DNA of 64,000 nt, from NCBI GenBank assembly GCA_036488815.1, contig DASXGX010000103.1, forward strand, positions 1 through 64,000, in the 5' to 3' direction. Below the pieces are notes generated by a model. It did no database searches, was not told the origin of the DNA, and saw only the letters and a program-made list of their open reading frames with translations. Positions 57,790 through 64,000 of this stretch are shown here, one piece after another (within the stretch, counting starts at the first letter, position 1; each line of letters begins with the position of its first letter). Both the position numbers and the translations under genes were made by a program. This DNA comes from Roseiarcus sp036488815 (GTDB lineage Bacteria; Pseudomonadota; Alphaproteobacteria; Rhizobiales; Beijerinckiaceae).

Positions 57790-59333
57790 GCGTGAATATC
57801 CCGGCCCTGCTGGGTCTGTTCCCCGAACGCGCGAGCGCGTCCACCTCCGTTGACGAGACGGGCAGCAGCACCATTCGAGGCCCTTGCCCATACGACGCTA
57901 TCGTGTCCTTGCCAAAGCCGCTCGGATTCGCGCCCCAGTTCGTTGCCGCGGTCGAGTTCGTTCGCACTGACCCTCGCTGGGGCCCGGTTTATAGGGGCGA
58001 TCTCTCTGACTACAAAGGGGACCATTCAATCGCCGATCTCGCGCTGTGTGGTGAATTTGCCCGGCAGGGCTTGAACGCTTGGGACATTGATGTCGCCTTC
58101 CGCACGTCGGACCTTTATCGGGATAAATGGGAGCGGGACGATTATCGCAATGGCACCGTCGGCAAGGCGCTAGAGGGCGTCCTCAAGGCGAGTGGAAATA
58201 GTCGGCCTCCCAATGTGCTTGATCTGCACAATGGTCAGATTGTGATCGACACAGCGGAGCCCGCGCCCCGCGACTACACGCTCGAGGATTTCCTGTTGCC
58301 CGGCAAGTCCGCGGTCCTTGCAGGGCTGGGCGGCGTCTCCAAAACTCAGCTCGCGATTCAGTTGTCTATCGCCCTCGTCCTCGGACGCGGCTTCATGGGG
58401 AAGGCCGTTAGGTCGGGCAACGTTATCGCGATCTTAGGAGAGGAAGACAAGGATGAGATCGCACGCAGGGTGAACGCGGTCGTGCGATACGAGAAGCTCG
58501 ACGGCGCGCAAATCCATAGACTTGAAACGAGTATTCTGGCCTTCCCGCTTGTGGGCCGCGACATACGTTTGACGGCCACGGGCGAGAATGGCTTGGCCGA
58601 ACAGGACTTCGCGGAAAGCATCATCGCCGCCGCTCGGTCGATGGGCGATGTTCGTTTGATCGTGCTCGACCACCTGGCTCTCATTCACGGCGGGGATCAC
58701 AACGCTCGGGAGGATGCGGCACTCACGATGACGATCGTGAACCGCATTGCGCAGGAGACCGGGGCATCGGTGCTTGTGTTGGCGCACACGCCGAAGAGCG
58801 CGAGCCAGCAAGACGAGTCTGATGCGTCCATGATCGCCGGCTCCACAGCGTTTGTGGACCAAGCGCGCGGCGCGTGGGTTCTCGCGAGGATGCGCGAAGG
58901 CGAAGCCAGGAAATTCGGCATCTCGGGCGAAGACCGCAAGCAATATGTCTCACTGACGATCGTGAAGAATAATTATGGACCGACCGGCGAGGTGGTGTGG
59001 TTCAAACGCGTTCCGTTCGATGGCGTCGGCTTACTTGAACACGTGATCCTGAGCGCACAAGCGACGAGCGCCCAGAACGTCGCCGACCTCGAGGCGAGGA
59101 TCGTCGCGTTCGTCGGCGTCTACCCCGGTCAGTACTCGAAGACGAGGCTGAGGGACTCGCAGTCGGGCAAGAAGAATGGTCGCTTCAAGGCGAGCAAGAG
59201 CGAGCTGGAGGGAGCGATCGAGACGCTGATTGCAGATGGTCGCTTGGTGAACCGGCCGCCGTCGGCGCTGGAACGCACAACGTTTGACCTCGGCCCTCGC
59301 GTGCAGCACGTCCTCGATGTGGCGGGGCCGTGA
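57786..59333 (+). CDS. RepA/DnaB-like AAA ATPase with PrimPol helical domain
   Basis: A 515-residue protein. Residues about 78-135 (GDHSIADLALCGEFARQGLNAWDIDVAFRTSDLYRDKWERDDYRNGTVGKALEG) match the helical bundle that follows PrimPol domains. The RecA-like ATPase has Walker A GLGGVSKTQ (180-188, with Val-Ser in place of Gly-Lys spacing usual in GxGKS) and Walker B LIVLDHLAL with D295. VLVLAHTPKSASQQDESDASMIAGSTAFVDQARGAWVLAR is typical of RepA helicases. A wHTH-like end follows. It probably unwinds the element origin. Confidence 0.85.
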   Translation: MSVNIPALLGLFPERASASTSVDETGSSTIRGPCPYDAIVSLPKPLGFAPQFVAAVEFVRTDPRWGPVYRGDLSDYKGDHSIADLALCGEFARQGLNAWDIDVAFRTSDLYRDKWERDDYRNGTVGKALEGVLKASGNSRPPNVLDLHNGQIVIDTAEPAPRDYTLEDFLLPGKSAVLAGLGGVSKTQLAIQLSIALVLGRGFMGKAVRSGNVIAILGEEDKDEIARRVNAVVRYEKLDGAQIHRLETSILAFPLVGRDIRLTATGENGLAEQDFAESIIAAARSMGDVRLIVLDHLALIHGGDHNAREDAALTMTIVNRIAQETGASVLVLAHTPKSASQQDESDASMIAGSTAFVDQARGAWVLARMREGEARKFGISGEDRKQYVSLTIVKNNYGPTGEVVWFKRVPFDGVGLLEHVILSAQATSAQNVADLEARIVAFVGVYPGQYSKTRLRDSQSGKKNGRFKASKSELEGAIETLIADGRLVNRPPSALERTTFDLGPRVQHVLDVAGP

Positions 59334-59367
59334 GATGAAGCCGAAGCAGCCGTTCGACGAAATTCAA

Positions 59368-59526
59368 GCCGCCCGAAGTCCGCCGCCCGGTCGGCATCAC
59401 GAAGATGGCCGGGCGGCACGGAACCCTCACAAAATGGGGCTTTCAGCCGCCCCAACGCAGCCGCCCGGAATTATTGCCCTAGCGGGCGACACAGGAGCCT
59501 TATTTTCCGGGCGTTTTAGCCGCCCG
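59368..59526 (+). repeat. Iteron-like GCCGCCCG cluster with hairpins
   Basis: GCCGCCCG occurs at 59368, 59382, 59460 and 59519, a near copy (GCCGCCCC) at 59446, and the inverted form at 59410. Two pairs are spaced exactly 14 bp. GCCGCCCGG (59382-59390) and CCGGGCGGC (59409-59417) form a 9-bp inverted repeat; CGGGCG-TTTTAGC-CGCCCG (59508-59526) forms another. A low-confidence ORF from ATG 59335 to 59688 crosses the cluster. It may be an origin, an operator array or a terminator. Confidence 0.5.
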
Positions 59527-59677
59527 CGCCCAACCACCGTCCTACAGACGGCTAGCCGTTTAGGCGGCAGCGCCGTCGGACGCGCAAGCTGTGTCGATCA
59601 CCACAGGAGACAATCGTTGCCGCGTCGCGGTCCACGCGCCCTGTCAGAATCAGCGGGACCGGAACGGAGGATTGAGC

Positions 59678-59935
59678 ATGGGTGGTAGCTTCCACAAGCG
59701 CGGCAAGTACGCCTGGGTGCGGGACGCGCACGCCACTTTCGTGTGCATTCGTAATGGGGATTTGGTCGCGGCCGTTTTCTCGACGGCTTGCGAGCCATGG
59801 AGTGAGGGATTCGACGATCCGCAAGCCGCAATGGCGCGGGCCGAAGAGATTCTCGATGGAGCAGTTGAAGTCTGCCTTGAAGGACTACCGCCGTCGCGCG
59901 TCGTGCAGGGACACGCGCAGGGACTTGTGCGGTAA
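59678..59935 (+). CDS. Small hypothetical protein of the element (85 aa)
   Basis: From ATG 59678 with GGAGG 8 bp upstream. The sequence MGGSFHKRGKYAWVRDAHAT... continues VCIRNGDLVAAVFSTACEPWSEGFDDPQAAMARAEEILDGAVEV. It has no TM span. The C-terminal helix with DPQAAMARAEEIL resembles small accessory proteins of integrative elements. Family unknown. Confidence 0.55.
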   Translation: MGGSFHKRGKYAWVRDAHATFVCIRNGDLVAAVFSTACEPWSEGFDDPQAAMARAEEILDGAVEVCLEGLPPSRVVQGHAQGLVR

Positions 59936-59964
59936 CGAGCCGCACCGCGGAATTGGAGGCGATG

Positions 59965-60321
59965 ATGAGCGCATATGTCGCGAGCCTGAAGGCCGAAGTT
60001 GCAGCGAGTGAAGCGCAACGTGCCGAAGAGGAACGTGCTAACTTGAATGCCGCGCGCGAACGTCTGACGCCATTAGAGGAGCGTTTAGCGCGGCTGCTGG
60101 CGACCGTCCCCATCGAGATACAGCGCGAAGGGCTGTCGCTGGCCTCGTTGCAGGCTTCGCTGCGCGGCCGCTGGCGGGGAAACGTTCACCCGGGAGAATT
60201 GGGGGCGGCGCTCCGCAAGTTGGGATTCGTGCGCGAGCGTAATTGGCGAGGTGACGCGGGATTTGTAGCGTTGTGGCGTCTATCGGCCAGTCCGTTCTGC
60301 TACCCTAGACGTTCGCCCTAG
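59965..60321 (+). CDS. Small element protein: coiled coil plus winged-helix-like domain
   Basis: A 118-residue protein from ATG 59965 (GGAGG 5 bp upstream; ATG 59962 also possible). Residues 1-50 form a charged coiled coil (SLKAEVAASEAQRAEEERANLNAARERLTPLEERLARLL). Residues 55-105 (QREGLSLASLQASLRGRWRGNVHPGELGAALRKLGFVRERNWRGDAGFVALWRL) look like a winged helix of the kind at the end of element primases. Possible replication or regulatory accessory; unproven. Confidence 0.6.
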   Translation: MSAYVASLKAEVAASEAQRAEEERANLNAARERLTPLEERLARLLATVPIEIQREGLSLASLQASLRGRWRGNVHPGELGAALRKLGFVRERNWRGDAGFVALWRLSASPFCYPRRSP

Positions 60322-60520
60322 GACTTTGCGCATCAAACGCGCCTCCGACATTTCGTTAGCCGAGTCTAGAGCGCCAGTTGGCCCACGTCGGCGCGGACAC
60401 CGTCCGCAGAGCGTATGCCCGCGCAGACTATCGGGAGGAGTGGAGTCGGATGACGGCGGGCGAACGTGGTAGGCGAACAAGTGCGACCACGTGCGGGAAG
60501 GCCCACCCGTAGTTATCGCT

Positions 60521-61990
60521 CTACGCGCTCAGCCCTGCCAGAACGACCTTCAGGCTCGCCAGACCCGCTTCGATGTTCTCGATGATCTCCTCGGCCAAAT
60601 CCTCCGGCGCGGGGAGGTTGTCGAGGTCGGTGAGGCTCTTGTCCTTGAGCCAGAAGACGTCAAGGCTGGCCTTGTCGCGAGCTAGGAGCTCTTCGCGCGT
60701 GTATTTGCGCCAGCGGCCTTCAGAGGCCGCTTCGCTCCAGGTCGGCTTGCGGTCGTGGCGGTTGGCGGGGTTGTAGCAGCGGATGAAGTCGGCGAGGTCG
60801 TCGTAGCGGAGCGGCTTCTTTTTCAGCGTATGATGGATGTTGGTGCGATAGTCGTAGTACCAGACCTCGCGCGTCTGCGGCTCTTTTGAGGCGGCGCGGT
60901 TGTCGAAGAAGATCACGTTCGCCTTCACGCCTTGGGCGTAAAATATGCCAGTCGGCAGGCGCAGGATCGTGTGCAGGTCGGTCATTTCGAGCAGCTTGCG
61001 CCGGATCGTTTCGCCGGCTCCGCCTTCGAAAAGCACGTTGTCCGGCACGACGACGGCGGCGCGGCCCGTCGTTTTCAGCATCGTGCGGATATGCTGGACG
61101 AAGTTCAATTGCTTGTTCGAAGTCGTGGCCCAGAAATCCTGACGGTTGTACGTGAGGTCGCCCTCCGCTTCGCCTTCATCTGTCGTGAACGTCATCGATG
61201 ACTTCTTGCCGAAGGGAGGGTTGGCAAGGACATAATCATAGGTGTCGGGCGCGGGCGCGACGAGCGCGTCGGCGGGCGAGACGAGGCTTTTGCCGTCCAC
61301 CTCGCCAATGTTATGCAGGAACATGTTCATCAGACACAGACGCCGCGTGTTGGCGACGATCTCATTGCCCGAAAATGTCGATTGCTTGAGGAACTGCTTC
61401 TCCGGCTTGTCGAGTTTCAGCCGGGAGAGAAAGTCGTAAGCGGCAAGGAAAAAGCCTCCGGTTCCGCATGCGGGGTCGGCAATTGTCTTGCTAGGTTCCG
61501 GCGCGACGCATCCGACCATGGCGCGGATCAGCGCGCGCGGCGTGAAATATTGTCCCGCGCCCGATTTCGTGTCTTCAGCGTTACGCTCCAAAAGGCCTTC
61601 GTAGATGTCTCCCTTGACGTCGGCGCCCAGCATCACCCAATTCTCTTCGTCGATCATCCCGACGAGGCGGGCAAGTTTAGCCGGGTCCTGAATTTTGTTC
61701 TGCGACTTCGTGAAAATCTGGCCAAGCATGCCGGGCTGAGTGCCGAGCGCGCGCAACGTCTTCTGATAATGCACCTCCAGCGCCGCGCCGGTCAGCGCGC
61801 GCAGCTTCGGCCACGTATAGGATTCCGGAACGCCGACGTTGCGGCTGTAGGGCGGGCGGGAATAATCATCCGCCATCTTGAGAAACACCAAGTAGGTGAT
61901 TTGCTCAAGATAATCGCCATAGCCGACGCCGTCGTCGCGCAGGGTGGTACAGAAGTTCCAGACTTTCTGGACGATGGGCGCTGTGCTCAT
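60521..61990 (-). CDS. hsdM: Type I restriction-modification methyltransferase subunit
   Basis: A 489-residue N6-adenine methyltransferase. The N-terminal HsdM helical domain is VWNFCTTLRDDGVGYGDYLEQITYLVFLKMADD. SAM motif I is DPACGTGGFF (172-181) and the catalytic motif IV is NPPF (257-260). AGQYFTPRALIRAMV and VVPDNVLFEGGAGETIRRKLLE are typical. With HsdS it modifies host DNA and is needed for restriction. It overlaps hsdS by 4 bp and is the last gene of the leftward operon. Confidence 0.95.
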   Translation of the reverse strand: MSTAPIVQKVWNFCTTLRDDGVGYGDYLEQITYLVFLKMADDYSRPPYSRNVGVPESYTWPKLRALTGAALEVHYQKTLRALGTQPGMLGQIFTKSQNKIQDPAKLARLVGMIDEENWVMLGADVKGDIYEGLLERNAEDTKSGAGQYFTPRALIRAMVGCVAPEPSKTIADPACGTGGFFLAAYDFLSRLKLDKPEKQFLKQSTFSGNEIVANTRRLCLMNMFLHNIGEVDGKSLVSPADALVAPAPDTYDYVLANPPFGKKSSMTFTTDEGEAEGDLTYNRQDFWATTSNKQLNFVQHIRTMLKTTGRAAVVVPDNVLFEGGAGETIRRKLLEMTDLHTILRLPTGIFYAQGVKANVIFFDNRAASKEPQTREVWYYDYRTNIHHTLKKKPLRYDDLADFIRCYNPANRHDRKPTWSEAASEGRWRKYTREELLARDKASLDVFWLKDKSLTDLDNLPAPEDLAEEIIENIEAGLASLKVVLAGLSA

Positions 61991-63552
61991 GCGGTTTGCT
62001 TTCGGCGGGTTTTGCGGCCGGGGGCGGCGTAGGAGGATTGCGCGCGCAGGCGCGCGAGAAGGGCGGCAGCGGGCTCGTCGGACGGGTCTTGCGGGACGAG
62101 TTGCCCGGAAAAGGCCCGGTTCAGGATCGATTGTCGAAGAGCCTTGATCCTTGAGAGCGCGTCCGCGATCTCGGCCTCCGCTCGGTCAACAGCGGAAAGG
62201 CGTTCACCGACGATGGCGACAATTGCGGATTGCTCGGCAGTTGACGGCACGGGAATAGGAATTTGACGAATTGTCTCCATGGACAACGAAGGCTGAGCAA
62301 CAGCCTTGACGGTCGAGAGCTTCAGCTCGCTTCCAAGAGGCGAGCGTAGGAAAAGCTCCACAAAGCGAGTTGCTATACATTGCGTCTCAATTCTAAGCAT
62401 CGCGATGTTAGGGCCTAAAAAGTATTTTCGGCCGTTCGGAACGATGCCCACGTTTCCTGTACCAGCGCCGACGAAGACCATGAGCAGCTCGCCGCCACGC
62501 AAGATGGAGCGCTTAAGTGATGCTACGGTCTCCGATCGAACGAATGAGTAACTGGTCTCACGAAATCCAAGATGGCCAGCGTTTTCCGCTTTAATAACCG
62601 GTAGATCGCCTGTCTCATCGTATTTGACATATTTTGTGTATTCAAATCCTGCGAGTTTGGTCACAAACGCAAAATCCGCAATTTGAAGCCATTGCCATGC
62701 AGATGGCAATTTGGTCATGTTGTCACGTTGGTGCGCCGTCGGAGGGTCGGGTGCTGGGTTCCTCCGGGGCCTCGAAGGTCTGTCGCCGACTTGTTTTTGA
62801 TGTTCCCAGTCAGCGAGGGCCGTTTCCCAATCCGTCGTCGCCTGGATGAAGCGTGCGTCGCGCTCACCCCGGATGCGCGCCAGTAGCGCTTGCAGCGAGT
62901 GCAACTTGTCAGGGTTTGCCGCACGCCAATCGGTGGTGAGTTTACCTTCGAAGGCCGCCTTGAGGAGGGCCTGACGGTACGTCTTCAACTGCGCCCGCGC
63001 GCGCGTCAGGCTCTCGGCGCTTGCGTCGAGTTCCGAGAACAACTCTTCGATTTTCGCTACAATCCGGCGCTGTTCGTTAGTAGGCGGCAGCGGCAAAGGA
63101 TGGCCTTCGAGAAATCCTGTCGGGACACGTTTTTGGCCCACGGCCCCCGTCATTTGATGTTTCGCTTCGAAACGAAACTTCTTCGCTGAGACGAAATAGT
63201 ATATGTAGCTCGGAACAACTCCGTGCTTAGCTCGCAAGACGTGAAATTCTGTAGAACCACATGCCACTGAATTCATCAGTTCCGGAACTACCGCAATCTT
63301 TCCATTTTCCATGCACGGCGTGATCTTGGCGAAAATAATGTCTCCGGCGACAAAAGGTGTGTAGCCTTTCCTCACCTCGCTGAAAGGTCGTAGTTGCGAG
63401 ACATCGACCTTGCCAGTCTCCGTCTCAACAGCGGACATAGGGACAAAATGCACGGCTGCATCTTGGGGAAAGGGCGATCGATCTAGCCCAGGGTTGACTT
63501 CGAGCACATCCGAAATTTTGCAGATCACCCATCCGGCCTGACACAAGCTCAT
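61987..63552 (-). CDS. hsdS: Type I restriction-modification specificity subunit
   Basis: A 521-residue protein with two target-recognition domains. TRD1 is about 1-165 (MSLCQAGWVICKISDVLEVNPG...GAVGQKRVPTGFLEGHPLPLPPTNEQRRIVAKIEELF), followed by a conserved long helix (SELDASAESLTRARAQLKTYRQALLKAAFEGKLT). TRD2 runs to about 445 (RQIPIPVPSTAEQSAIVAIVGERL), with a second helix and a shortened basic tail. It sets the bipartite recognition sequence. It is longer than many HsdS (about 400-450 aa) because of a linker near 210-285. Confidence 0.93.
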   Translation of the reverse strand: MSLCQAGWVICKISDVLEVNPGLDRSPFPQDAAVHFVPMSAVETETGKVDVSQLRPFSEVRKGYTPFVAGDIIFAKITPCMENGKIAVVPELMNSVACGSTEFHVLRAKHGVVPSYIYYFVSAKKFRFEAKHQMTGAVGQKRVPTGFLEGHPLPLPPTNEQRRIVAKIEELFSELDASAESLTRARAQLKTYRQALLKAAFEGKLTTDWRAANPDKLHSLQALLARIRGERDARFIQATTDWETALADWEHQKQVGDRPSRPRRNPAPDPPTAHQRDNMTKLPSAWQWLQIADFAFVTKLAGFEYTKYVKYDETGDLPVIKAENAGHLGFRETSYSFVRSETVASLKRSILRGGELLMVFVGAGTGNVGIVPNGRKYFLGPNIAMLRIETQCIATRFVELFLRSPLGSELKLSTVKAVAQPSLSMETIRQIPIPVPSTAEQSAIVAIVGERLSAVDRAEAEIADALSRIKALRQSILNRAFSGQLVPQDPSDEPAAALLARLRAQSSYAAPGRKTRRKQTA

Positions 63553-64000
63553 CCTGCCAGCGCCTCATTCACTTCGTTCATCACCCCATCCATCCCAGGC
63601 CCAAACAGCGCATACATGCGCCCGAGCCCTCCTTTCGCGTCGAAGGGTGCGAAGTCAAGATCGTCGCGCTCGATCCGCATCGAAGTCGCAATGTGGTCGC
63701 GGATCATGCGCAGCCAGTCCATCTGCTCATCGTTGAATTTCTCGCCCGCGCCGGAATGGCGCTTCAAAATCCAGGTCTGAAAGTTGCGGCGCACGCGGTC
63801 TTCTGTCGCCATCAGCTTGTCGTCGAGGCCCGCAACGCGGCGAATAAGCGCCACGAGTTGGGTAATTTCGGAGGCCGGCGTATCGCCCTTGTAGTCGTCG
63901 AGATGCGCGTAAGCCCGCCAGACGTACGCTGGCGCGAGGCGCGGCCGGTCGGCGCGCAATATCGCGAGAAGCGAGGAAATCATGGCGTAAGTGACTTCCG
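63549..64000 (-). CDS. hsdR: Type I restriction subunit HsdR, C-terminal end (cut by window)
   Basis: The frame is open to the right edge; the visible 149 residues contain FQTWILKRHSGAGEKFNDEQMDWLRMIRDHIATSMRIERDDLDFAPFDAKGGLGRMYALFG, the C-terminal domain of EcoEI-type HsdR. The helicase and nuclease domains lie outside. The ATG at 63983 is internal, not the start. It overlaps hsdS by 4 bp, giving the order R-S-M. Confidence 0.9.
   Translation of the reverse strand, partial: EVTYAMISSLLAILRADRPRLAPAYVWRAYAHLDDYKGDTPASEITQLVALIRRVAGLDDKLMATEDRVRRNFQTWILKRHSGAGEKFNDEQMDWLRMIRDHIATSMRIERDDLDFAPFDAKGGLGRMYALFGPGMDGVMNEVNEALAG

Larger units (their letters stand above)
55370..64000. mobile_element. 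Integrative element with PrimPol replication module and type I R-M (right end not seen)
   Basis: Starting after a directly repeated 12-mer, this segment carries a P4-type integrase, AlpA-like excision/regulatory protein, PrimPol and AAA helicase, repeats near the helicase 3' end, two small genes and hsdR-hsdS-hsdM. The layout resembles phage-satellite or P4-like integrative elements bearing a defence cargo. Base composition in gaps (for example 56761-57009) is clearly AT-richer than the host. The element continues past the window. Confidence 0.7.

Noticed and set aside
59335..59688. 117-codon frame starting two bases after the helicase stop
   Set aside because: It has a plausible coupled start, but the protein is Pro/Arg-rich, follows the DNA repeats rather than a fold and overlaps the better-supported start at 59678. 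Left as uncertain within the repeat entry.
1..64000. CRISPR arrays, rRNA genes and insertion sequences
   Set aside because: No regularly spaced direct repeats of 23-40 bases, no rRNA-like sequence and no transposase-like protein were seen in the window.

Overview
GC-rich alphaproteobacterial chromosome, most likely Hyphomicrobiales (Rhizobiales) and possibly a methylotroph-related lineage. The support is family content: a DUF1476 F1-ATPase inhibitor zeta subunit, DUF2852, a YibQ-RppH gene pair, a NodT-type outer membrane factor, a MEDS-domain sensor (named after methanogens and methylotrophs), and a LigD-type polymerase beside topoisomerase IB. The exact genus is inference.

Layout. 1-3.1 kb holds small housekeeping genes (DUF1810, YfcG-like GST, Spy/CpxP-like protein, HpcH-type aldolase). 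3.2-11.7 kb is a leftward two-component and RND tripartite efflux locus whose last gene encodes a duplicated four-cysteine protein. 12-14.7 kb has two flavin monooxygenases (SsuD and an NtaA/DszA relative). 14.8-17.3 kb has small stress or envelope genes and an epimerase. 17.5-24.5 kb is a ribose-type ABC importer diverging from an HSL-type esterase and a GntR regulator with two winged helices, over a strong inverted repeat. 24.6-34.2 kb is a housekeeping block: gyrB, yibQ-rppH, a DUF2852/TetR pair with matching operators, the zeta subunit, and an SNase-M48-rdgB operon. A tRNA-Arg(CCT) at 34.3 kb is followed by a polysaccharide O-acetylation pair (MBOAT + SGNH), a MEDS protein and a GAF-PAS histidine kinase. 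40-47.9 kb is a patchwork of small stress and envelope proteins, an FkbM methyltransferase, YjbQ, a LigD polymerase fragment carrying a ligase remnant, topoisomerase IB and a pirin.

47.9-50.7 kb is the least explained part. A very stable hairpin leader precedes a Gln/Gly-rich protein with three helical repeats, then a second protein sharing a FGQSAP motif. An M48 protease gene follows, with a consensus-perfect sigma-54 promoter. 50.7-55.3 kb holds DUF429, gluconokinase + gluconate dehydrogenase, a beta-lactamase-fold hydrolase and a third LLM flavoprotein.

From about 55.4 kb to the right edge lies an integrative element: P4-type integrase, AlpA-like regulator, split PrimPol/helicase replication module, an iteron-like repeat cluster, two small genes and a type I restriction-modification operon (hsdR-hsdS-hsdM, transcribed leftward, hsdR cut by the window edge).

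All calls come from reading the sequence and recalling protein families; no database search was run.
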